From Prosthecobacter vanneervenii (GTDB lineage Bacteria > Verrucomicrobiota > Verrucomicrobiia > Verrucomicrobiales > Verrucomicrobiaceae), in NCBI RefSeq assembly GCF_014203095.1, contig NZ_JACHIG010000006.1:186001-250000 (forward strand): 64,000 nucleotides of DNA. Direction: 5' to 3'. Shown here one piece after another: positions 52,741 through 61,601 of this stretch. The position numbers and the translations under genes are program-made. Below the pieces are notes generated by a model. It saw only the letters and a list, made by a program, of their open reading frames with translations, did not search any database and was not told the origin of the DNA. The stretch's first letter is position 1; each line of letters opens with the position of its first letter.

Positions 52741-53852
52741 ACACCAGCACAGACACCTCAGGCAAGAACGAGGAGGCAAGGGATAACGTGGCCGCGCTCT
52801 GGAGCAGGATCACCAACGAAATGCGCCGCCGCAGCCCGTGGACGACGGTGGCGCTCACGGCCTCCTTCACCCTTATCATCGGCTGGCTGGACCACATCAC
52901 CGGTTTTGAGGTCACGTGGTTTGTTATTTACGGCATCCCGATTTTCATGACGGTTTGGTGGGCTGGCAACAAGCCTGGTCTCTTCATTGCGGTACTATCC
53001 GGCCTCGTCTGGTGGCTGGCCAACATGAGCACCACTCCCTACGAGACACAGCTTGGCTATGCCTGGGCGCTGGCCAACCGTCTGGTCTATCTCTGTGTGG
53101 GCGTTTTTGCCGTGACTGCGCTGCGCAACAAGCAGGAGGCTGACGAGGCACGCATCCAGATGCTGGAGGAGCGGCGGCAGCTGGAGAAGGATATCGTAAC
53201 CGTCAGCGAGCACGAGCAGCAGCGTATCGGGCAGGATCTGCACGATGGCATTTGCCAGCAGTTGGCGGCCATCGGATTGGCGGTGCGTGTGCTGGCGGAG
53301 GATCTCCAGGCGCAGGGCGTGCAGTCTGCCGAGGATGCCAGCTTGATTGAAAACTCCCTGCAGCAGGTGGTGCTGGAGGCGCGCAATCTCGCACGTGGGA
53401 TCTTTCCTGTGCATGTGGATCGCAGCGGCCTGGCTGCAGCGCTGGCAGATCTGGGAAGAATCACCAGCAAGCTCACGGGCACGCCCATTTCAGTCGACGA
53501 CTGCGTGGACGTGCCTTTGGACGCTCCTGAGATTTCCATGCATCTTTACCGCATCGCGCAGGAGGCCGTGGCCAATGCCGTGCGGCACAGCGGCGCCACG
53601 GAGGTGCAGATCTCCACCAGGCTAAGCGGAGATCTGCTGGAGCTGCGCGTGGAGGACAATGGCAGAGGCATGCCTGCCACCTCCGCCGCACGTGGCGAGG
53701 GCATGGGACTGCGCACCATGCACTATCGCGCCCAGATGTTGCAGGCTGAGCTTTCGCTCGGCACACGCCCGAAGGGCGGTGCACATGTGACCTGCCGACT
53801 AGATCTGAGAAAAATCAAACCCACACCCAGTCATCCCAATGAAAAAAACTGA
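52737..53852 (+). CDS. Sensor histidine kinase, NarX/UhpB class, four-TM sensor
   Basis: 371 aa. The N-terminal membrane domain (about 36-128) is Trp-rich: LIIGWLDHITGFEVTWF, VWWAGNKPG, VWWLANMSTTPYET. A coiled coil leads to a HisKA_3 dimerisation domain with phospho-acceptor His169 in IGQDLHDGICQQLAAIG. An HATPase domain follows, with the N box HLYRIAQEAVANAVRHSG and G box VEDNGRGMP. This class phosphorylates LuxR-type response regulators; one is encoded next, overlapping by 14 bases. Its ATG overlaps the FdtA-like stop, so sugar genes and sensor are translationally coupled. A close paralogue lies at 56710-57840. Confidence 0.93.
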   Translation: MNTSTDTSGKNEEARDNVAALWSRITNEMRRRSPWTTVALTASFTLIIGWLDHITGFEVTWFVIYGIPIFMTVWWAGNKPGLFIAVLSGLVWWLANMSTTPYETQLGYAWALANRLVYLCVGVFAVTALRNKQEADEARIQMLEERRQLEKDIVTVSEHEQQRIGQDLHDGICQQLAAIGLAVRVLAEDLQAQGVQSAEDASLIENSLQQVVLEARNLARGIFPVHVDRSGLAAALADLGRITSKLTGTPISVDDCVDVPLDAPEISMHLYRIAQEAVANAVRHSGATEVQISTRLSGDLLELRVEDNGRGMPATSAARGEGMGLRTMHYRAQMLQAELSLGTRPKGGAHVTCRLDLRKIKPTPSHPNEKN

Positions 53853-54516
53853 AGTTAAAGAAGCCAACGGTTACAAGGTGCTCCTCGTCGAAGACCATCC
53901 CATGTTTCGTGAACATCTGGGCCAGCTCATTGACAGGGATCTCGGCATGTCAGTCTGCGGGGAGGCGGACAACATCCGCGACGCCATGCGCCTTATTCTG
54001 GAGACCAAGCCTGACATTGCGATTGTGGACATCACGCTGCACGGCTCCAGCGGTCTGGAACTGCTGAAGGACATCAAGGCACAGGGGCTCGAAATCAATG
54101 TGCTCGTGCTTTCGATGCATGACGAAGAGTTGTACGCTGAACGTGCGCTGCGTGCCGGCGCGAAGGGGTACATTACCAAAAACGAAGCTTCCAGCGAGGT
54201 GATCGAGGCCATCCGCTGTGTGATGCGCGGAGACGTGTACGCCAGCCGACAGATGACTGCCAAGCTGCTGGAGCGCATGACGCAAAAGCGCAGCAACTCC
54301 GAACTGGCAGGCATGGAGACACTGGCGGACCGCGAACTCGAAGTCTTCCAGATGCTGGGCCGGGGCAAGAGCACGCGCGAGATCGCGCAAACACTCAACC
54401 TTGGGGAATCCACCGTGGAAACGTACCGTGCGCGCATCAAGGAAAAGCTGCAGCTGCGCAGTGCTGCAGAGCTGTATCTGCGCGCCGGGCAGTGGGTGCG
54501 CGATCATGGTGCCTGA
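53839..54516 (+). CDS. LuxR/NarL-family response regulator
   Basis: 225 aa. The receiver domain has the acidic pair Glu18-Asp19 and phospho-acceptor Asp64 (DIAIVDITLHG), then a conserved Lys in AKGYITKNEAS. A C-terminal LuxR-type helix-turn-helix follows (about 158-215: LADRELEVFQMLGRGKSTREIAQ, STVETYRARIKEKL). It is the cognate partner of the kinase at 52737. Its target promoters are unknown; likely candidates are its own operon and the TPR gene that follows. It overlaps the kinase gene by 14 bases. Confidence 0.93.
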   Translation: MKKTEVKEANGYKVLLVEDHPMFREHLGQLIDRDLGMSVCGEADNIRDAMRLILETKPDIAIVDITLHGSSGLELLKDIKAQGLEINVLVLSMHDEELYAERALRAGAKGYITKNEASSEVIEAIRCVMRGDVYASRQMTAKLLERMTQKRSNSELAGMETLADRELEVFQMLGRGKSTREIAQTLNLGESTVETYRARIKEKLQLRSAAELYLRAGQWVRDHGA

Positions 54517-54544
54517 ACATGCGCTGAGTGTCAGCTTTAGCGGC

Positions 54545-54563
54545 TGTGGTGATGCTTACCACA
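54545..54563 (+). terminator. Small hairpin after the response regulator
   Basis: TGTGGT / ACCACA stem of 6 bp with a 7-base loop, 28 bases after the stop, followed by a short TCTTTTG run. It may attenuate transcription between the regulator and the TPR gene. Confidence 0.3.
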
Positions 54564-54630
54564 AGGCATGTCTTTTGCTCAAATCAGGCGTTTCAGGGCA
54601 AAATAACAGCATAACTAATCCCTGAGCCAT

Positions 54631-56622
54631 ATGTCCAAACGCAGCCGTCAAAAGCACTCCGGAAGCAAAGCAGTGGAACGCGCCTCCGCACCCCTTGTCG
54701 AAGCCGCTGTTCCGCATGCTGAAAATGAGGCGCTAATGCCGGCTTCTGATGGGGGTGAGAGTCCTGTTGCAGTCGCACAAAAGACTCCGGCGTGGGTTCA
54801 TGCTGCAGTAGCCGTATTGCTTGCAGGACTCTGCGTGGGCCTTTACAGCTGGACGGCAGATTTTCCGATGGCTTTTGATGACCATACTTATCTCAAGGAT
54901 AATCCTTTTTTCAAGGATGGTGCCACCTTTGACTACCTGAAGAACTTTGAGGAGTTTGCCAACCGCCCTGCAAAGATGGGCTCCGACCCTGACTATGCAG
55001 TCAACGCAGTGCTCCGCCCAGTGGCGTATGTCAGCTTTCGTCTGAATTATTTGCTCGATGGATTCCGGCCCCACTGGTACCGACTGGTGAATGTGGCGGT
55101 GCATGCGGTGAATGCGTTTCTGGTCTATGCACTCGTAGGTGTGCTGCTCGGTCATTCATCGCGAGTGCAGAAAGTGCAGCGCAGTTCTGTATTCTTCATC
55201 GCAACGGCAGCAGCCCTGCTGTTTGCCGCGCATCCGCTGGCCACGGAGTCGGTGACTTACATCATCCAGCGCTTCACCTCCCTGGTGGTTCTTTTCTCGC
55301 TGATCAGCCTGTGGCTGTATTTTGCGTCATTTCACATTCAGGAGCGGTGGGGAGGGCGGTTCCTACGCGGTGGAGCGGTGGTGGCGGCTTTGCTGGCCAT
55401 GCAGACCAAGGAGGATGCAGTGATGGTGCCTCTGCTGGCCCTGCTGCTGGACTGGCTGGTGCTGGGCACGGGCCTGCGCGCCGCCCTGCTGCGTGCGCTG
55501 CCCCTGCTGCTGCTGCTGCCGGTAGTGCCCGGACTGGTGCTCATGACCTCGTCAGCACAGCATGGCGGACACGACTGGCATGCGGCCATGAACATTGTGA
55601 ACTCGCGCGATGATCCGCTGAACCACTGGCACTACATCGTGACCGAACTGACGGTGATGACTCATTATCTGCGGCAGATGTTCTGGCCCAAGGGGATGAA
55701 CCTTGACCCCGAGTGGCCGCTTTACAAATCCTTCTGGGAGCGGCCTGTGCTCCAGGCGGTTATTGTTCTGACTGGGATGGTGCTGGCGGCATGGAAGCTC
55801 TTTCAGCGGCATCGGCGAGATGCCAGATTTGCCCTCGGCTTTGCCTGTGTGATCTGGTTTTTGCTCACCGTGTTTGTGTCCTCCGGACTGGTGCCGCTGC
55901 CTGACCTAGTGGCGGAGCACCGCTCCTATCTGCCCTCCATCGGCATCATGATCCTGGTGGCTTGTCTCCTGGACTGGCTGCGCAGCAGCGGCCTGCACAG
56001 GCATGCGCTGCGCATCGGGGTTCCAGTCTTTACGCTTCTGTGCGTGGCTGCGCTCTCCTGGAAGACCTGTGTGAGAAACAATGTGTGGCGCACACGCGAG
56101 AGCCTGTGGGAAGACACTGTGGCCAAGAGCCCCGGAAAATATCGCACTTGGGGCAATCTGGGTGCCGCCTACTCCGATGCAGGCAAAAACGAAAAAGCAG
56201 TTCACTGCTTCCGCGAGGCGCTCAAGGTGGAGCCCCGTTTTCAGAACGGACTGCTCAACCTTTCCAATTCGCTGCTCAGGCTTAATCGTCCAAAGGAGGC
56301 CTTGGATACCACGATGAAACTTATCAAGATGGACAGTACAGCCACGACCAAGCCACCAGTGGCTTTCACTCTAGGCCTGAGTCTCGCGGGAGTGGGCAGG
56401 TATGACGAGGCTGTAGCAGTCTTCCGGGACATCTTGCATGCCATGCCTGATGATCCGCAGGCTCATAAGGCCCTGGGGCTAGTCTATTACCAGACCGGCT
56501 TGCCGCACAGGGCGCTAGATCATTACAATGCCGCTGCTCAGGTGCAGCCGAATGACCCTCAGCTGGAGCGCCTCATCGAAGCCGCCAAGGTGGCGTTGGC
56601 CAACAAGGGCAGACCGCGATAG
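54631..56622 (+). CDS. TMTC-like membrane protein with TPR repeats (GT-C type)
   Basis: 663 aa. After a short cytoplasmic tail come about ten membrane segments (about 55-475). The first luminal loop carries FPMAFDDHTYLKDNPFF, with Asp83-Asp84 in the position of the acidic motif of GT-C glycosyltransferases. LYKSFWERPV and related blocks match the TMTC/DUF1736 pattern. TPR repeats follow (about 505-650: NLGAAYSDAGKNEKAVHCF, ALGLVYYQTGLPHRALDHY). TMTC proteins are O-mannosyltransferases in animals; bacterial relatives are uncharacterised. Lying after a polyprenyl-phosphate GT2 and sugar genes, it may be the enzyme that transfers the finished sugar to a target. That is inference. Confidence 0.75.
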   Translation: MSKRSRQKHSGSKAVERASAPLVEAAVPHAENEALMPASDGGESPVAVAQKTPAWVHAAVAVLLAGLCVGLYSWTADFPMAFDDHTYLKDNPFFKDGATFDYLKNFEEFANRPAKMGSDPDYAVNAVLRPVAYVSFRLNYLLDGFRPHWYRLVNVAVHAVNAFLVYALVGVLLGHSSRVQKVQRSSVFFIATAAALLFAAHPLATESVTYIIQRFTSLVVLFSLISLWLYFASFHIQERWGGRFLRGGAVVAALLAMQTKEDAVMVPLLALLLDWLVLGTGLRAALLRALPLLLLLPVVPGLVLMTSSAQHGGHDWHAAMNIVNSRDDPLNHWHYIVTELTVMTHYLRQMFWPKGMNLDPEWPLYKSFWERPVLQAVIVLTGMVLAAWKLFQRHRRDARFALGFACVIWFLLTVFVSSGLVPLPDLVAEHRSYLPSIGIMILVACLLDWLRSSGLHRHALRIGVPVFTLLCVAALSWKTCVRNNVWRTRESLWEDTVAKSPGKYRTWGNLGAAYSDAGKNEKAVHCFREALKVEPRFQNGLLNLSNSLLRLNRPKEALDTTMKLIKMDSTATTKPPVAFTLGLSLAGVGRYDEAVAVFRDILHAMPDDPQAHKALGLVYYQTGLPHRALDHYNAAAQVQPNDPQLERLIEAAKVALANKGRPR

Positions 56623-56656
56623 GTTGTGCGCCGGAGGGGGAAGGATGCAGTTCATT

Positions 56657-56683
56657 GTATTTCAGACTTTAAGTCTGAAATAC
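56657..56683. promoter_or_regulatory. Perfect 27-bp palindrome upstream of the second histidine kinase
   Basis: Arms GTATTTCAGACTT / AAGTCTGAAATAC (13 bp each) around a single T, AT-rich, 26 bases before the kinase start and 34 bases after the TPR stop. Symmetry this long suits a dimeric regulator's operator; without a T-tract a terminator is less likely. It could also be a REP-type repeat. Confidence 0.55.
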
Positions 56684-56709
56684 GAGTGCATATGATACTG
56701 CGTTAATTC

Positions 56710-57840
56710 ATGACAGCGACCTCATCCACCCATGCCGAAAAGGCCGCATTTCCTGCTGCCAAAGGAGGGATGGCGAACTTGGAAGATGCCAGCTCTTCTA
56801 CCGCGCCGGCTGGCAGTCGCGTGAGCGAGCTCACGGTCAAAATGCGCGCCAGCCCGATTTGGATGGCGCTTGCGATGCCCATGTTTCTGACGGTGGTTCT
56901 TGGCTGGCTTGATCAGATCACCAGCTGGGAGATCAGCTGGTTCATTTTCTATGCAGTTCCCATCATCATGGCCGTGTGGTGGGCCGGCGTCAGAGGTGGC
57001 ATGCTCACTGCCATTTTTTCCGGTGCAGTGTGGTGGGTGGCCAACCGGTACACCAGTCCCTATAAGACGGAGATGGGCTATGCCTGGGCTATGCTCAACC
57101 GGGAGTTTTATTTTTGCGTGCTGGTTTTTGCTGTGAATGCCGTGCGCGGCAAGCAGGACGCAGACGCTGCCCACATTCGCATGCTGGAAGAGCGCAGACA
57201 GTTGGAGAAAGACATCGTCAGCGTGAGCGAGCATGAACAGCAGCGCATCGGCCAGGACCTGCACGACGGCCTCTGCCAGCAGCTGGCTGCCATAGGCTGC
57301 GCCTTGCATGCGCTGGCGGAGGATCTCTATGCACAGAGGCTGCCAGCGGCACAAGATGCCGCCCTGGTGGAAGAGTCCGTGCAGCAGGCTGTGGCGGACG
57401 CGCGCAATCTCGCCCGGGGTATTTTCCCAGTGCATGTGGATCACGCCGGCTTCTCCGCCGCACTGAAAGAACTGGCGGGGAATACCAGCAGGCTGACGGG
57501 TGTCTCCATCGTCATCCAAGAGAGCGGAGAGACGCAGATCGAAAATCCCAAGGTGGCGATGCATCTCTACCGCATCGCGCAAGAGGCGGTGGCCAATGCC
57601 GTGCGGCATGGTGGCGCACGTGAAATCGTCATCTCTGTAAACCGCCATCGCGATGCGCTGGAACTGAACTTGGAAGACAATGGCACCGGCTTGCCTGAAG
57701 GCTCGCCACCTACTGCAGGCATGGGCCTCCGCACGATGCGCTACCGGGCTCAGAGCTTGGGTGCCAGCTTCGAGATCATGCCCCGTCGCTCCGGCCCTGG
57801 CACCTGTGTCCGCTGCTGCCTGCCGATCAAAGATTTCTAA
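56710..57840 (+). CDS. Sensor histidine kinase, paralogue of the one at 52737
   Basis: 376 aa. Same architecture and closely similar sequence to the kinase at 52737-53852: Trp-rich four-TM sensor (VVLGWLDQITSWEISWF, VWWAGVRGG, VWWVANRYTSPYKT), HisKA_3 with His185 in IGQDLHDGLCQQLAAIG, and HATPase (HLYRIAQEAVANAVRHGG, LEDNGTGLPEG). The N-terminal 45 residues differ and are Ala/Ser-rich. No response regulator follows. It may cross-talk with the regulator at 53839 or serve a distant one. A perfect 27-bp palindrome precedes the gene. Confidence 0.92.
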   Translation: MTATSSTHAEKAAFPAAKGGMANLEDASSSTAPAGSRVSELTVKMRASPIWMALAMPMFLTVVLGWLDQITSWEISWFIFYAVPIIMAVWWAGVRGGMLTAIFSGAVWWVANRYTSPYKTEMGYAWAMLNREFYFCVLVFAVNAVRGKQDADAAHIRMLEERRQLEKDIVSVSEHEQQRIGQDLHDGLCQQLAAIGCALHALAEDLYAQRLPAAQDAALVEESVQQAVADARNLARGIFPVHVDHAGFSAALKELAGNTSRLTGVSIVIQESGETQIENPKVAMHLYRIAQEAVANAVRHGGAREIVISVNRHRDALELNLEDNGTGLPEGSPPTAGMGLRTMRYRAQSLGASFEIMPRRSGPGTCVRCCLPIKDF

Positions 57841-57873
57841 AGGCTGCCGGGCCTATGATGAGAGGGGGCGGAT

Positions 57874-59052
57874 CTAACGCTGCAGGGCAGAACTCGCTGC
57901 CGATGCGGTGTTGATCCATTCGCCGATGATCTTGAGAACCTCCGTGCGTTTTCGGAAAAAGAGAAAATGATCGTCCTGCTCAAAGCAGCGGGTGGTGACG
58001 CGCATGCCGCTTCTCTCCAATTTCTCAGCGTAGCCTGATACATAATCCCATGGCACACGGTCATCGCTCCCGCCTGAAATGACGAGCGCAGGGCGGCCCT
58101 TCAGACGTGAGGCCAGTGTGGATGGGGAAATGCGGTTGTGCAGCACGGCAGAGAGGAAGATGAGCGTGCGGAATTTGGGCCCCTCAGAGGACTCCGCCAG
58201 GCACATCCCCTTGCCGCCGTTGGAAAGGCCCATGAGGTGAATCTGCTCCGGGTCGATGGTGGCGTGGTTTCCCGCATCGGTGATGGCGCGCGTGATGGCT
58301 TCGTAGCCGCCCTTTTTCTCCCAATTTCCAAGGCCAAAGGTCGGCGCGATGACGGTGATGCCCAGCTCATCCGCGAGCTTTGAGAGAAGCCAGATGTAGG
58401 CTTTGAAGTTGCCACCGCTGCCGTGCAGAAAGACTAGCGCGGGCGTTGGCTTGCTGCGGTCCACCTTCGCAGGAATGTAGTGGAAGTAATGTCCGTCGCG
58501 AAACTGGCCAAAGCTCATCTCATGATAAATAGAGGGCAGGGCGGAGCCTGCAGCGGTGAAGTCCGGTTCTGAACCTATCTCGGCATAGATAGAGTCAGTC
58601 ATCGCAGAGAGTTCGCGGCGCTGCTTTTGATTGAAGAAGGGATCCAAGGCCGAAGCGACGGCATAGCCGAGATGGATCTGATCGATTTCCGGCAGCATGG
58701 AGCCCAGGGCCAGACGGTCGTAGTGCCAACCGCCATCGGAGTAGCGTGAATGAATGCGCGCTGTCTCTGGTGTATGCGCCGTGGGCGTCTGCCAGAGAAC
58801 AACCATTATTCCCGTCGCAGCCAAGGCAAGCATGGTTTTCGACAGCCGCATCTGCAGCACGGAGCCACGCTCGTCACCGATCCAGTACAGCAACGGCCCC
58901 AGGCCGAGCAATCCTGCTGCGCTGAGCAGCATGCCCTGCCAGGTGATGACACAGCACAGACCGAAGAGACTCAACGGCACCGCAAACAGCGCCAGCATGA
59001 GCGAGGCAGCTTTCAGGAGAACTTGAGGAGACGGCATATGCCGAATACTCAA
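57874..59052 (-). CDS. Alpha/beta hydrolase with N-terminal membrane segments
   Basis: 392 aa. Three hydrophobic segments (about 10-35, 37-57 and 68-85) are followed by an esterase/peptidase-type hydrolase domain: FLHGSGGNFKAYIW (oxyanion region), the nucleophile elbow GLSNGGKGM, VISGGSDDRVPW (acid) and a late His in RCFEQDDHFLFF. All parts of a Ser-Asp-His triad appear present. The catalytic part probably faces the periplasm. It is the only gene of its unit; purL ends 24 bases from its start on the same strand, so read-through from purL is possible. Substrate unknown. Confidence 0.75.
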   Translation of the reverse strand: MSIRHMPSPQVLLKAASLMLALFAVPLSLFGLCCVITWQGMLLSAAGLLGLGPLLYWIGDERGSVLQMRLSKTMLALAATGIMVVLWQTPTAHTPETARIHSRYSDGGWHYDRLALGSMLPEIDQIHLGYAVASALDPFFNQKQRRELSAMTDSIYAEIGSEPDFTAAGSALPSIYHEMSFGQFRDGHYFHYIPAKVDRSKPTPALVFLHGSGGNFKAYIWLLSKLADELGITVIAPTFGLGNWEKKGGYEAITRAITDAGNHATIDPEQIHLMGLSNGGKGMCLAESSEGPKFRTLIFLSAVLHNRISPSTLASRLKGRPALVISGGSDDRVPWDYVSGYAEKLERSGMRVTTRCFEQDDHFLFFRKRTEVLKIIGEWINTASAASSALQR

Positions 59053-59076
59053 GCAGAGCCAGTTTTCCCGGGCGAA

Positions 59077-61464
59077 TCAATAATACTTCACCAGCCCATC
59101 TCTCCACAGAGGCTTGAGCTGATCGACGGGGGAGTCAATGAGCGTGGTGCCATTGTGGGAGATGTAGAGGTAGGGGTCGCGGGTGGAGTCGCCGATGATG
59201 ACGAGGCCGGCGGCTTCGGCGGCTTCGACATGCTCGGGGTCGATTTCGACAAGGAGGCGGCCGGGAGTTTCGCCAAAGAGGAGTTCGGCGGTGGTGAGGC
59301 CGGCGGCGGCGGGCATCTTGTCGGTGGCAATGCGGAGCCCGGCTTTGCCGCTGAAGGCCATTTCGGCCAGTGCGACGGCGAGGCCGCCTTCGCCGATGTC
59401 GTGGGCGCTGAGGATGGCGCCCTGCTTCACCAGCTCGTAGTAGCGGCGGTAGGCGGCGAGGCTTTCGACTTCGCAGAAATCAGGCGCTGCGTCCATGCCG
59501 ATGCCCTTGGTGTACTTGGCCACGATGCTGCCGCGAAGTCCGGCGCTGGCCTTTCCGAGGATGGCGATGCTGCTGCCGACGCGGCGCAGGGATGCACCCA
59601 CCACGTGCTTGGCATCTTCCACAATGCCGAAGCCGCTGACGAGCAGCGTGACGGGGATGGACACGGGGCCTTCGTCGGTGACGAAGTAGTTGTAGAAGCT
59701 GTCCTTGCCGGAGACGAAGGGGGTGGCGTAGGCAGTGGCGGTTTTGGCCATGCCCTTGGTGCATTCCACGAGGGCTCCAAGCTCGCGCTCGCTGTCGGGG
59801 TTGCCCATGCAGAAGTTGTCCAGAATGGCGATGCGGTCGGGATTGGAGCCCATGGCCACGAGCTGGCGCATGCACTCATCCACCACGGCGCGGCCCATGA
59901 GATTTGGGTCGGTCTTGCCCCATTCAGGAAGGAGGGCGCATGCCATGGCGACGAGCTGGTTGCTGCCATCCACGCGGATGACGCTCCCGTCCTGCGGGGC
60001 ATCGCCGGAGGCTCCGGCCAGGGGCTTGAGGACGGTATTGCCCTGCACCTCGTGGTCGTACTCACGGATGACGGGCTCGCGGGAGACGATGGCAAAGTCT
60101 GCCAGCAGTGTCTTGAGTGTTTCAGTCCAGGATTCCGGGCGCACGGGCACGGCGGGCTTCACGGCGGGCTGGGTGCGCCATTTGGCCTTCATCTCGCGGC
60201 GTGGGGCCTCGTGCAGAGCGGCTACGTGCAGATCGCACACAGTGGTGCCGTGGTGCAGCACTTTCAGTCGCTGGGAGCCGTCTGCCTTGGCCAGCACGCA
60301 GAGCTCAGTCTGATAGATGGCGGCCAGTTCCTGCATGGCTGGGAGGTCTTTCTCCTCGATGGCGATGACCATGCGCTCCTGGGATTCGCTGATGAAGACC
60401 TGCCAGCTTTCGAGGTCGGGGGCTTTGAGGGGAGCGTTTTCCAGCCAGACCTCACCGCCGGTCTCGCGCAGCATTTCGCCTGCGGCGGAGCTGAAGCCGC
60501 CTGCACCGCAGTCGGTGACGAACTGGATGAGGCCCTTCTCACGTGCGGCGAGCACGAAGTCGGCGGCCTTCTTTTCCTCGATGGGATTGCCGATTTGCAC
60601 GGCGGTCTGGTCTTCCTCGTGGGAGTCGGTGGTCAGCTCGGCGGAGGAGAAGGTGGCACCTTTGAGGCCGTCCTTGCCAGTGCGGCCGCCCGCAGCGATG
60701 AGCAGGTGGCCGGGCTTCACCTCCTTGGCGATGTCCTTGATCGGGATGATGCCGGCGGTGCCGCAGAAGACGAGGGGATTGTAGATGAAGGTGTCGTCAA
60801 ACTGGATGGCACCATTCACGGTGGGGATGCCCATGCGGTTGCCGTAGTCGCGCACGCCGCGCACCACGCCACGCATGACGCCGAGGGGGTGGATGACGTC
60901 CTTGGCCTTGATCTGGTCCTGCTCGATGTCGGGCGGGCCGAAGCAGAAGACGTCGATGGAGGCCACGGGCTTGGCACCCTTGCCTGCGCCGAGGATGTCG
61001 CGGATCACGCCGCCGAGGCCGGTATTGGCTCCGGCGTAGGGTTCGATGGCGCTGGGGTGGTTGTGAGTCTCCACCTTGAGGCACACGGCCTTGTCATCGT
61101 CCAGGCGGACGAAGCCGGCGTTGTCCTCAAAGGCGCTGAGTACGAAGTCGGGCTTGTTCTTGCAGATCTCCTCCGTGACGGCGCGGATGTAAGTCTTGAA
61201 GAGGCCGTCCACGGTTTCTTCCTTGCCGTCCAGCACGTGGGTGATCTTAGCGCCAAAGATGCGGTGCTTGCAGTGCTCGCTCCAGGTCTGGGCGATGACT
61301 TCCATCTCGACGTCCGTGGGCTCGCGGCCTTCGTCCTGGTAGATCTTCTGCACGGCCAGCATGTCGGCGCGTGAGAGCGAGAGCTTCATGCGCTTGGAGA
61401 GGTCAAGAAGCTGGTCGGCGTTGAGATCGCGGAGGGGGATGGTGCGGAAAACGGCTTTGGACAT
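59077..61464 (-). CDS. purL: Phosphoribosylformylglycinamidine synthase subunit PurL
   Basis: 795 aa. Fourth step of purine synthesis: amidation of FGAR to FGAM with ATP, using ammonia from a PurQ glutaminase. It is the small-type PurL without a glutaminase domain. Landmarks: QTWSEHCKHRIF near the N-terminus, VCLKVETHNHPSAIEPYAGA, GGIIRD-like GLGGVIRDILGAG, and FVTDCGAGGFSSAAGEM; the second AIR-synthase half has ILSAHDIGEGGLAVALAEM. purQ and purS are not in the window. The length is somewhat above the ~740 aa common for this type. Confidence 0.95.
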   Translation of the reverse strand: MSKAVFRTIPLRDLNADQLLDLSKRMKLSLSRADMLAVQKIYQDEGREPTDVEMEVIAQTWSEHCKHRIFGAKITHVLDGKEETVDGLFKTYIRAVTEEICKNKPDFVLSAFEDNAGFVRLDDDKAVCLKVETHNHPSAIEPYAGANTGLGGVIRDILGAGKGAKPVASIDVFCFGPPDIEQDQIKAKDVIHPLGVMRGVVRGVRDYGNRMGIPTVNGAIQFDDTFIYNPLVFCGTAGIIPIKDIAKEVKPGHLLIAAGGRTGKDGLKGATFSSAELTTDSHEEDQTAVQIGNPIEEKKAADFVLAAREKGLIQFVTDCGAGGFSSAAGEMLRETGGEVWLENAPLKAPDLESWQVFISESQERMVIAIEEKDLPAMQELAAIYQTELCVLAKADGSQRLKVLHHGTTVCDLHVAALHEAPRREMKAKWRTQPAVKPAVPVRPESWTETLKTLLADFAIVSREPVIREYDHEVQGNTVLKPLAGASGDAPQDGSVIRVDGSNQLVAMACALLPEWGKTDPNLMGRAVVDECMRQLVAMGSNPDRIAILDNFCMGNPDSERELGALVECTKGMAKTATAYATPFVSGKDSFYNYFVTDEGPVSIPVTLLVSGFGIVEDAKHVVGASLRRVGSSIAILGKASAGLRGSIVAKYTKGIGMDAAPDFCEVESLAAYRRYYELVKQGAILSAHDIGEGGLAVALAEMAFSGKAGLRIATDKMPAAAGLTTAELLFGETPGRLLVEIDPEHVEAAEAAGLVIIGDSTRDPYLYISHNGTTLIDSPVDQLKPLWRDGLVKYY

Positions 61465-61601
61465 GGGTGGGAACCCCCTGACTAGGCGAGGAATCGGCCG
61501 GGTTCAATGCCGGAGGCGGGGGAAAATGCTCGGTGCAGCCCGGATAGGAGGAGGTGTGAAATGGTTGCTGTTCTTTCGCGCACCGCTTTTATCCTTCCCT
61601 T

